This document shows positions 7,609-14,758 of a stretch of 35,177 nt of DNA, piece after piece. Within the stretch, counting starts at the first letter, position 1. Every line of letters starts with the position of its first letter. Position numbers and translations under genes: made by a program. Source of the DNA: Actinomycetota bacterium (GTDB taxonomy: Bacteria; Actinomycetota; Actinomycetes; Streptosporangiales; Streptosporangiaceae); contig DAHWEX010000636.1 in NCBI GenBank assembly GCA_027326205.1, positions 1-35,177 on the forward strand, read 5' to 3'. The notes beneath the pieces are model-generated. The model saw only the letters and a program-made list of their open reading frames with translations. It did not search any database and was not told the DNA's origin.

Positions 7609-8921
7609 CCGCCGTGACGGACAGCACCGAGAGCGACGCCGCGGTTGGCCTGCCCCGCCTGCTGCCGCCCCCGCAGGAGAAGCGGGCCAGGCAGGGCCTG
7701 GAGCAGCACCTGGCGCGGCACGGGCGGCTCCCGTACCGCGACCGCGCGGGCACCCTGATCCGCGACATCGAGTCCGCCGGGCTCACCGGACGGGGCGGCG
7801 GCGCCTTCCCGGTCCACCGCAAGCTCCAGGCCGTCAGCGACGCCGCCGACCGGTACCGCCGCACCCCGGCGGTGATCGCCAACGGCGCGGAGAGCGAGCC
7901 GGCCAGCGACAAGGACGCCACCCTGCTGTGGCTCTCCCCGCACCTGGTCCTCGACGGGCTGCAACTGGCGGCCGAGGCCGTCGGCGCGGATACCGCGATC
8001 CTCTACACTCACGCCAACCGCAAGAACGACGTGGGCGCGCGCCTGCGCGAGGCCATCGCGCAGCGGCAGGAGCGCGGCATCGACCGGGTCCCGGTGCAAC
8101 TCGCCGAGGCCCCCGCCCGCTTCCTGGCCGGCCAGGAGACCGCGCTGCTCAGCCACCTGTCCGGCCGGGCGGCGGTCCCCACGTTCATGCCCCCCAGGAT
8201 CACCGAGCGCGGCCTTGGCAACGCGCCGACCCTCGTCCAGAACGTGGAGACGCTCGCGCACCTGGCGCTGATCGCCCGCAGGGGCCCCCGCTGGTTCCGC
8301 GCCGTCGGCACCGAGCAGGAGCCGGGCTCGATGCTCGCCACCGTCCGCCGTCTCGACGGCCAGCCGAAGATCAGCGAGGTCCCGCTCGGCATCCCGCTGC
8401 TGACGCTGACCGGCGAGCTCCGCCAGGACGGCGCGGTGCTGATCGGCGGCTACCACGGCACGTGGGTCACCGCCGGCCAGGCACAGCAGCTGACCATGGA
8501 CAACGCCTCGCTGGCCAAGGCGCAGGCGAAGGTCGGCGCGGGCATCGTCATCACGCTCCCGTCCGACCGCTGCGGCATCGTCGAGACGGCCAGGGTGGTG
8601 CGCTACCTCGCCCTGGAGAGCGCCGGGCAGTGCGGCCCCTGCCTCAACGCGCTGCCGAGGATCGCCGCCGCGCTCGCCGAGATCGCCGGCGGACGCTTCC
8701 GCAAGGGCACGCTGGAGGACGTCGACCGCTGGTCGGACCAGGTGGCCGGCCGCGGTGCCTGCCACCACCCGGACGGCACGACCCGGTTCGTCGCCAGCGC
8801 GCTGCGCACGTTCGCCGCCGAGGTCGCCCTGCACAAGGCCGGCCGCTGCTCGGCGGCCAGCAAGAAGCCCTTCCTGCCCGTCCCGCAGGCCACCGCCCGC
8901 GCCGAAACCGACTGGATCTGA
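7605..8921 (+). CDS. NuoF/RnfC-like flavoprotein (complex I 51-kDa family)
   Basis: A 438-residue cytoplasmic oxidoreductase. The FMN loop GRGGGAFP (62-69), the NAD-site-like NGAESEP (93-99), and VQNVETLAHL (211-220) match the 51-kDa family, followed by an SLBB-like region (about 255-290) and a C-terminal iron-sulfur domain with C343, C346 (QCGPC) and C386 (RGACHHPDG). The classical S-C-G-x-C-x-x-C has Ala (A340) at the first cysteine. GTG 7605 overlaps the preceding stop. It likely takes electrons from NAD(P)H and delivers them to the ferredoxin and heme membrane protein in the same operon; there is no NuoE partner. Confidence 0.85.
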   Translation: MTAVTDSTESDAAVGLPRLLPPPQEKRARQGLEQHLARHGRLPYRDRAGTLIRDIESAGLTGRGGGAFPVHRKLQAVSDAADRYRRTPAVIANGAESEPASDKDATLLWLSPHLVLDGLQLAAEAVGADTAILYTHANRKNDVGARLREAIAQRQERGIDRVPVQLAEAPARFLAGQETALLSHLSGRAAVPTFMPPRITERGLGNAPTLVQNVETLAHLALIARRGPRWFRAVGTEQEPGSMLATVRRLDGQPKISEVPLGIPLLTLTGELRQDGAVLIGGYHGTWVTAGQAQQLTMDNASLAKAQAKVGAGIVITLPSDRCGIVETARVVRYLALESAGQCGPCLNALPRIAAALAEIAGGRFRKGTLEDVDRWSDQVAGRGACHHPDGTTRFVASALRTFAAEVALHKAGRCSAASKKPFLPVPQATARAETDWI

Positions 8922-8935
8922 GGAGGTTTACCGCC

Positions 8936-9136
8936 ATGGCCGACAAGCTCCTGGTCAACCCCATCGACTGCAAGGGACACGCCGCCTGCGCCGAACTGCT
9001 GCCCGAGGCCATCACGCTCGACGAGTGGGGTTACCCGGTCCTCGACCCCCGCCCGCTGCCGCCCGGCCTGGAGCGGCACGCCAGGGCCGCCGTCTCCGCC
9101 TGCCCCACCCTCGCGCTGCGCCTGCAGCGCGCCTGA
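8936..9136 (+). CDS. Small atypical ferredoxin
   Basis: A 66-residue ferredoxin. Its cysteine pattern is C12-x2-H15-x2-C18 with a later C56-P (SACPTLAL), so one ligand of a classical [4Fe-4S] set is replaced by His. This matches the [3Fe-4S] or His-containing ferredoxins that serve P450s and other oxidases in actinomycetes. A strong AGGAGG lies 8 bases before ATG 8936. Operon position suggests it carries electrons between the NuoF-like flavoprotein and the membrane heme protein. Confidence 0.88.
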   Translation: MADKLLVNPIDCKGHAACAELLPEAITLDEWGYPVLDPRPLPPGLERHARAAVSACPTLALRLQRA

Positions 9137-9180
9137 TGCGGCATCACGGTCCACAGCTAACGACTAAGTCACCCCGCCGG

Positions 9181-9220
9181 ACGGTCCCGGGCGTCGCCAC
9201 CAGGTGAAGCCCGGGACCGT
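9181..9220 (+). terminator. Terminator hairpin after the ferredoxin gene
   Basis: Perfect 12-bp arms ACGGTCCCGGGC (9181-9192) and GCCCGGGACCGT (9209-9220), with a 16-base loop, 44 bases after the ferredoxin stop. There is no U-tract, as is usual in high-GC actinomycetes. Confidence 0.75.
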
Positions 9221-9287
9221 TCGGCGTACGCGACTTGCCTGGCAGGCGCGGCGTCACGGGGCCGGGTTCACGGGCCGCCGGTAGCGG

Positions 9288-9353
9288 TTGACACTCCCAA
9301 ATGACTGTACTTATATTTTGAGAGTAGCTTTCATTTAATGGTTGCTTCTCAAA
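9288..9353 (+). promoter_or_regulatory. Promoter and operator of the MFS-TetR operon
   Basis: TTGACA (9288-9293) and TATATT (9312-9317), 18 bases apart, form a near-consensus vegetative promoter. An inverted repeat follows immediately: TTTGAGA (9317-9323) and TCTCAAA (9347-9353). It overlaps the expected transcription start and is a good candidate operator for the TetR protein encoded by the second gene of the operon. Confidence 0.7.
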
Positions 9354-9366
9354 GGTGGTGACTGTC

Positions 9367-10983
9367 ATGACCGGTCCCGGCGATGTCACGCACTCCGCCC
9401 GCCGCTGGTGGGCGCTGGTCGCGATCGCGGCCAGCGTCCTCGTCGTCGGCCTCGACCTCACGGTGCTCAACCTCGCGCTGCCGACGATGGCGGTGAGCCT
9501 GCACGCGAACACCGGCGACCTGCAGTGGATTGTCGACTCCTACAGCCTGGTTCTCGCCGCGCTGATCCTGCCGGCGGGCCTGCTCGGCGACCGCTACGGC
9601 CGCAAGCGGTTGCTGCTCGTCTCGCTGGTCATCTTCGGCGCCGGTTCCCTGGCGTGCTCGTATGCGTCCTCGGTGGGCGAGCTCATCGCATTCCGCGCGA
9701 TCCTCGGCATCGGCGCGGCGGCGATCTTCCCCCTCGCGCTGTCCGTGCTGCCCGTTCTGTTCGCCCCGGAAGAGCGGCAGAAGGCGGTCGCCGCCATCGC
9801 CGGGTCGACCATGCTCAGCTTCCCCGTCGGACCGATCGTCGGCGGCTTCCTGCTGAACCACTTCTGGTGGGGCTCGGTCTTCCTGATCAACGTCCCGGTC
9901 GTCGTCATCGCGCTCTTTGCCGTCGGGCTGCTGATGCCCGAGTCCAAGTCGGCCAGGCGGCCGAGCATCGACCTGGCGGGCCTCGCCGTCTCCACGGCGG
10001 GCCTGGTCGCGCTGACCTACGGCTTCATCAAGGCCGGACAGGACGGCTGGTCCGACGCCGCGGCCCTGGGGCTGATCGCGGCGGGCGCCGTGGTGCTGGC
10101 CTCGCTGCCCCTCGTGGAGCGCCAGATCGCCCGCCGGGGAGGGCAGCCCCTCGCCGACCTGCGACTGTTCGGCTCGACCGGGTTCCGCTGGGGCACGATC
10201 CTGGCCACGGTGGTGTCGTTCGCGATGTTCGGCATCTTCTTCGCGCTGCCACAGTACTTCCAGGGCGTCCGGGGCACGGACGCCCTCGGCAGCGGCCTCC
10301 GGCTGCTCCCGATGATCGGCGGCATGCTGGTCGGCATGGTGGCGGGCACGCGCCTGTCGGGCCCCAGGAGCGCGGGAAGGCCGGCCCTGGCCGGCCCGCG
10401 GATCCTGGTCACCGTCGGCTATCTGCTGATGGCCGCGGCCATGGCGCTCGGCGCGCTTACCGCCCTGGGCAGTTCCACCGGGTACGTGCTCGGCTGGGTC
10501 GCCCTTTCCGGGCTCGGCCTGGGCCTGGTGATGCCGTCCGCGATGGGCGTCGCCCTCGGCGCGCTGTCGGCCGAGCGCAGCGGGGCCGGCTCCGCTCTGC
10601 TCACGGCGCTGCGCCAGGTCGGCTCGACGGTCGGCGTGGCCGTCCTCGGCACGGTGATCGGCAACAGCTACGGCAGCGGCGTCGCCGCGGCGGCCTCAAG
10701 GCTGCCGTCCGCAGCGGCGGCCGCGGTGCGGTCCAGCGTGGGCTCTGGCGTCGCGGTGGCGGCCAGGGCAGGCTCGTCGTCGCTGCTCGACACGGTCCGC
10801 TCATCGTTCGTGCACGGGATGGACCTCATGCTCTGGACCTGCGGCGGCATCGCGGTCGCCGCCGCGCTCCTGGCGGTGGTCGCCTTGCGCTCGCGCGGCC
10901 CGCAGGGCGCGGCCGGAACAGGTGCCGGCGCGGAGCCGGGCTCAGGTGCCGACACCGAAGCCGGTTCGCTTCCTGTCAGGTAG
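9367..10983 (+). CDS. MFS transporter, DHA2 (EmrB/QacA) drug efflux family
   Basis: A 538-residue membrane protein with about 14 hydrophobic segments. It carries the MFS signature GDRYGRKRLLL after the second helix, LDLTVLNLALPTM in helix 1, and GPIVGG in helix 5 (the antiporter motif C region). ATG 9367 is chosen because AAAGG lies just upstream; GTG 9355 and 9358 are alternatives. DHA2 proteins expel hydrophobic drugs in exchange for protons. A TetR gene begins 17 bases downstream in the same operon, a standard regulator-pump pair. Confidence 0.92.
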   Translation: MTGPGDVTHSARRWWALVAIAASVLVVGLDLTVLNLALPTMAVSLHANTGDLQWIVDSYSLVLAALILPAGLLGDRYGRKRLLLVSLVIFGAGSLACSYASSVGELIAFRAILGIGAAAIFPLALSVLPVLFAPEERQKAVAAIAGSTMLSFPVGPIVGGFLLNHFWWGSVFLINVPVVVIALFAVGLLMPESKSARRPSIDLAGLAVSTAGLVALTYGFIKAGQDGWSDAAALGLIAAGAVVLASLPLVERQIARRGGQPLADLRLFGSTGFRWGTILATVVSFAMFGIFFALPQYFQGVRGTDALGSGLRLLPMIGGMLVGMVAGTRLSGPRSAGRPALAGPRILVTVGYLLMAAAMALGALTALGSSTGYVLGWVALSGLGLGLVMPSAMGVALGALSAERSGAGSALLTALRQVGSTVGVAVLGTVIGNSYGSGVAAAASRLPSAAAAAVRSSVGSGVAVAARAGSSSLLDTVRSSFVHGMDLMLWTCGGIAVAAALLAVVALRSRGPQGAAGTGAGAEPGSGADTEAGSLPVR

Positions 10984-11000
10984 CGGGCAAAAGCGTTACC

Positions 11001-11651
11001 GTGACGGACATGATCGAGCAGGCCAGCCTGCGGGAGCGGAAAAAGGCCAGGACGCGTGCTTCCATCCGGGAGCACGCGCTGCGACTGTTCCGCGAGCAGG
11101 GTTATCAGGCGACCACGGTGGAGCAGGTCGCCGCGGCGGCCGAGGTGTCGCCGTCCACCTTCTTCCGCTACTTCCCGACCAAGGAAGACGTCGTCTTGCA
11201 GGACGACATGGACGTCCGCATGCTGGAGGCGTTCGACCGCCAGCCGGCGGAGATGCCGCCGATCCGGGCGGTGCGGGCGGCCATGCGGGAGACCTGGGCC
11301 TCGTTCACCCCGCAGGAGTGGGAACTGATCGGGGAGGGCGCGCGCCTCTCGGTCGAGGTTCCGGAGATCCGCGCGCGGGCGATGAGCGAGTTCGCCCGCG
11401 CGATCGACTCGATCGCGGCAGGCCTGGCCCGGCGGTCCAGGTGCGCCCCGGACAGCCTGCGCGTCCGGGTCGTGGCCGGCGCGATCGTGGGCGTGATGAT
11501 GGCGGTCTTCCTGCCGGAGCACTTCGACACCGACGGAATTCCCGAGGACGACGCCTACCTCGGCCCGGCCTCCGTGCAGCGCATCGACGAAGCGCTGGAA
11601 CTCCTGGAAGCCGGCCTCCCGCTGGGCGGCGACGGCACGAGCCAGGAATAG
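11001..11651 (+). CDS. TetR-family repressor, probably of the MFS pump
   Basis: About 216 residues. The N-terminal helix-turn-helix has RTRASIREHALRLFREQGY, TTVEQVAAAAEVSPSTFFRYF and PTKEDVV, the classical TetR fold (about residues 12-65). The rest is the ligand-binding domain. GTG 11001 or ATG 11010 can start it; neither has a strong ribosome site, so coupling to the pump gene is likely. Its probable operator is the TTTGAGA/TCTCAAA repeat at the operon promoter. The ligand is unknown. Confidence 0.9.
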   Translation: MTDMIEQASLRERKKARTRASIREHALRLFREQGYQATTVEQVAAAAEVSPSTFFRYFPTKEDVVLQDDMDVRMLEAFDRQPAEMPPIRAVRAAMRETWASFTPQEWELIGEGARLSVEVPEIRARAMSEFARAIDSIAAGLARRSRCAPDSLRVRVVAGAIVGVMMAVFLPEHFDTDGIPEDDAYLGPASVQRIDEALELLEAGLPLGGDGTSQE

Positions 11652-11734
11652 TTGATGCTTCATGTATTGTTGGCCGCAGTGAGCGGGGCAATGATCAGGA
11701 GACCCGATCCGACTTCCCCTGGGGGGCGCGCCAC

Positions 11735-12724
11735 ATGCCAGCCGTAACCGTCGAGAACCTGCTGGTCCTGCCCCGGGTCGCCGAGCCCGCGGCCGAGGGG
11801 GACCGGCCCGTCGTGAAGATCACCACCGCGCCGTCGGGCTTCGAGGGCGAGGGCTTCCCGGTCCGCCGCGCGTTCGCGGGCGTCAGCATGCGGGACCTCG
11901 ACCCGTTCATCCACATGGACCAGATGGGCGAGGTCGACTACGCGCCGGGTGAGCCGAAGGGCACCCCGTGGCACCCGCACCGGGGCTTCGAGACCGTCAC
12001 CTACCTCATCGACGGCACCTTCCGCCACCAGGACTCCAACGGCGGCGGCGGGCTGATCACCAACGGCGACACCCAGTGGATGACCGCGGGCGGCGGCATC
12101 CTGCACATCGAGGCGCCGCCGGAGGAACTGGTGATGAGCGGCGGCCTGTTCCACGGCTTCCAGCTCTGGGTCAACCTGCCCGCGCGGCTGAAGCTGACCC
12201 AGCCGCGCTACCAGGACATCCGCGCCGGCCAGGTCGCCCTGCTGTCATCGACGGACGGCGGCGCGCTGCTGCGCGTCATCGCCGGGGAACTCGACGGCCA
12301 CGCCGGCCCGGGCGTCACCCATACCCCGATCTCCCTGGTGCACGCCACGGTCTCCCCGGGCGCGCAGGTCCGCGTCCCGTGGCCCGCGCACTTCAACGCG
12401 CTGGCCTACGTCCTGGCCGGCGCGGGCTCGGTCGGTGCCGATCACCGCCCGATCCGCACGGGCCAGCTGGCGACCTTCGGCTTCGGCGAGTCGGTCACGT
12501 TCGCCGCCGACGCGAAGATGGACGGACCCAGCCCGACCCTGGACATCCTGCTGCTCGGCGGCGAGCCGATCCGCGAGCCGGTGGCGGCGTACGGCCCGTT
12601 CGTGATGAACACCCGCGAGGAGCTGGCGCAGGCCTTCGAGGACTACCAGCAGGGCCGCCTGGGCGTCATCCCGGCCCAGCCCGCGACCATCCCCGCCGAC
12701 CACCCGGGCCACGACGTCCTGTAG
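11735..12724 (+). CDS. Pirin family protein
   Basis: A 329-residue bicupin. The N-terminal cupin contains WHPHRGFETVTY (H80 and H82) and GGGILHIE (H124 and E126), which match the four metal ligands of human pirin. The second cupin and the pirin C-terminal domain follow (VNLPARLKLTQPRYQ; EPVAAYGPFVMNTREE). Bacterial pirins bind Fe or other metals and some have quercetinase activity. ATG 11735 follows a GGGGGG run. The gene is followed by a strong hairpin. Confidence 0.92.
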   Translation: MPAVTVENLLVLPRVAEPAAEGDRPVVKITTAPSGFEGEGFPVRRAFAGVSMRDLDPFIHMDQMGEVDYAPGEPKGTPWHPHRGFETVTYLIDGTFRHQDSNGGGGLITNGDTQWMTAGGGILHIEAPPEELVMSGGLFHGFQLWVNLPARLKLTQPRYQDIRAGQVALLSSTDGGALLRVIAGELDGHAGPGVTHTPISLVHATVSPGAQVRVPWPAHFNALAYVLAGAGSVGADHRPIRTGQLATFGFGESVTFAADAKMDGPSPTLDILLLGGEPIREPVAAYGPFVMNTREELAQAFEDYQQGRLGVIPAQPATIPADHPGHDVL

Positions 12725-12728
12725 CGAG

Positions 12729-12773
12729 GCGGACGGCGGGCCGCCGGGGTACACCCGGCGGCCCGCCGTCCGC
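12729..12773. terminator. Bidirectional terminator between pirin and peptidase genes
   Basis: Perfect 20-bp inverted repeat: arms 12729-12748 and 12754-12773 with a 5-base loop (GTACA). It lies 4 bases after the pirin stop and about 28 bases after the convergent peptidase stop, so it can terminate both transcripts. Confidence 0.85.
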
Positions 12774-12780
12774 GTCAGCC

Positions 12781-12814
12781 CGTTCGTGTTAGCCGTTCGT
12801 GTTAGCCGTTCGTG
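12781..12814. repeat. 13-bp tandem repeat over the peptidase stop codon
   Basis: Unit CGTTCGTGTTAGC occurs at 12781-12793 and 12794-12806, with a partial third copy from 12807. On the minus strand each full unit carries AACGGCTAA, which is the last codons and stop of the peptidase gene, so the stop region has been duplicated. Because 13 is not a multiple of 3, the copies place stop codons in different frames. Confidence 0.85.
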
Positions 12815-14460
12815 CTCGGCGTCGTGCCGCTCAGCAGGGTGAGCAGGGCGCCGCCGTCCGGGGAACCGAGGCCCGTGCAGGCGTCCCACCCGGGGCCGGC
12901 CTTGTACGCGCCGTTGTCGCCCGAGACGATGTCGTTGAAGCCCGGCTGGGCGACGCCCGGCGCCACCCCCGCGTACAGCAGCGGCTGGAGCAGGCCGAAC
13001 CGCTTGCCGGTCGCCTGGGCGAGACGGGCGATGAGCCCGGCCCACAGCGGCGCGACCGCGGAGGTGCCGCCGATCGGCTCCTGCTGCCCGTCGACGACGA
13101 CCAGGTACCCGGTCACCGGGTCGGCGTTGCCCGCCACGTCGGGCACGCCGCGCCCGCTGGCCCCGCCCGACGCCGAGCCGGGGACGCCGGCTCCTGCCTG
13201 GTAGGACGGCACCGGGAACACGTCGGACACGCCGCCGCCGCCCGCGCCCTCGTTGCTGGCCAGCTCGTTCCAGACGACCTCGGAGGTGATCGTGAACGTC
13301 GTGGTGTCGCCGATGAGCCTGGTCCCGCCGCAGGCGAGCGCGTTCGGCGAGGACGCCGGGAAGTCGCAGTGCACCTGGGTCTGCTCGCTCGGGTCGTCGC
13401 TCGCCCCGTTGTCGCCCGCCGCGACCGTGACGGTCACGCCGAGCGCGGCCGCGTCCTGGAAGGCCTGGTCCATGGCGGTGCGGGACTGGGCGGCCCACTG
13501 GTCCTCGGACTGGCCCCAGCTGATCGAGACCGCGATCGGGGCCGGCGTGGCGTGCACGGCCTCGGAGATCGCGTCGATGAAGCCCTGGTCGGTGTTGGGC
13601 GCGAAGTACACCTGCTGCGACGCGCCGGGCGCGACCCCGCCGACGACCTCGATGTCCAGCTCGACCTCGCCGTCGGCCTGCTGACCGGGGGAGTTGGCGC
13701 CGCCGTCGACGCCGACGGCGGTCACCGGGGGCACGGACAGGCCGAGGCCGGAGAAGTACGTGGAGAGGTCGGACGGCGTGAAGCCGCCGCCGAGTTCGAT
13801 GATCGCGACCGTCTGCCCGGTGCCGTCGGCGCTGGCCGGGAACTGGTAGAAGCCGGCGACCTGCGGCGCGGTCAGCGAGCTGCCCTGCGCCTGCCGCGGC
13901 GCCGGCTGCTTGCCCGGGTCGCCCGTGTCGTCGTCGTCCGGCGTGGCCATGGTCCGCGACCCGGCCGCCGGCGGCCGGCGGAACTGCGGGCGCGCCTGCG
14001 GCCGGTTGTCGAGGCCGAGCACGGCGGTGACGATCCCGCCGAGGCGGGCCGGCACCGAGAGGCCGCCGGTCCGGTAGCGGTGCTCCACGTCCCCGGACCC
14101 GTCGGGGTGCGGCGAGGTCACCGCGCTCAGCGACGTCCCGAACGCCGACTCGAGCCGCGCGATCGTCCCGCTCACCTTCAGCCGGCGGGACTCCAGGTGG
14201 GTCTCGGTGACGGTCAGCCCGTACGAGCCGAGCACCTCGCCGACGAGGCGGGCGTCGCCGGGGTCCGCGCCGTACTGGGCGCCAAGCTCACTGGTGCTGA
14301 TCGTCTGGGGCCCCTCGACGAGCTCGCGGGGCACTTCCGCGCGCCGCCGCAGCAGCAGGGTCACGGTGATCACCTGGTCGCGGTTGAGCGGCGTGGTCGC
14401 GGGCGCCGTGCCCGCCAGCTCTCCGCGCTCGCTGCCTGGCAGCGGTACTAGGTCTGGCAT
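12802..14460 (-). CDS. S53 sedolisin peptidase, kumamolisin-like
   Basis: A 552-residue serine-carboxyl peptidase very like Bacillus kumamolisin. Residues about 25-165 are the activation prodomain (ITVTLLLRRR...; LGLDNRPQARPQF). An Asp/Pro-rich linker (PDDDDTGDPG) precedes the catalytic domain. Catalytic residues are E265 and D269 in DGEVELDIEV, oxyanion D350 in AAGDNG and nucleophile S467 in GGTSAVAP. The calcium site is FNDIVSGDNGAY...GLGSPDGG. ATG 14460 is chosen because GGGGAGGATC lies 8 bases upstream. No signal peptide is seen, as in kumamolisin. Family members act at acid pH on collagen-like or general protein substrates. An XRE-STAND regulator gene lies upstream on the same strand. 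Confidence 0.93.
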   Translation of the reverse strand: MPDLVPLPGSERGELAGTAPATTPLNRDQVITVTLLLRRRAEVPRELVEGPQTISTSELGAQYGADPGDARLVGEVLGSYGLTVTETHLESRRLKVSGTIARLESAFGTSLSAVTSPHPDGSGDVEHRYRTGGLSVPARLGGIVTAVLGLDNRPQARPQFRRPPAAGSRTMATPDDDDTGDPGKQPAPRQAQGSSLTAPQVAGFYQFPASADGTGQTVAIIELGGGFTPSDLSTYFSGLGLSVPPVTAVGVDGGANSPGQQADGEVELDIEVVGGVAPGASQQVYFAPNTDQGFIDAISEAVHATPAPIAVSISWGQSEDQWAAQSRTAMDQAFQDAAALGVTVTVAAGDNGASDDPSEQTQVHCDFPASSPNALACGGTRLIGDTTTFTITSEVVWNELASNEGAGGGGVSDVFPVPSYQAGAGVPGSASGGASGRGVPDVAGNADPVTGYLVVVDGQQEPIGGTSAVAPLWAGLIARLAQATGKRFGLLQPLLYAGVAPGVAQPGFNDIVSGDNGAYKAGPGWDACTGLGSPDGGALLTLLSGTTPSTNG

Positions 14461-14758
14461 CGTGGGATCCTCCCCGTCAAGTCCGGCAGTTCCAGTTCCT
14501 GCTCCTACCAAGATTCTGTCGCGGCAGCGTCGCCGGCACCCCCGGTTCCGGCGCTATTCTCGCGGCTTTTCAGTGCGGCCCTGGAACGCTAGCGGGTCCA
14601 CGTGTCACGCATCGTGACCTCCTGTGCGGTTACCATCCGTGTATTTCCCCCGGTACCTACATCATCGGACAGTGACCGCCCGCAGGCCAGGCGAACTGAC
14701 CGGCAAACTACCGGAAGTGACGAAATTACCAAAGTCAGTTACAGGGCGTGAGTGACCG
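14461..14758 (-). promoter_or_regulatory. Peptidase upstream region with GTGAC/GTCAC palindromes
   Basis: This 298-base gap between the regulator and peptidase genes holds no gene I can support. It contains GTCACGCATCGTGAC (14604-14618; 6-bp arms round CAT), about 145 bases before the peptidase start. GTGACCGTCAC lies at 14752-14762, over the regulator stop. The same half-site occurs upstream of the regulator at 17229-17248. The peptidase promoter itself was not resolved. Confidence 0.4.
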
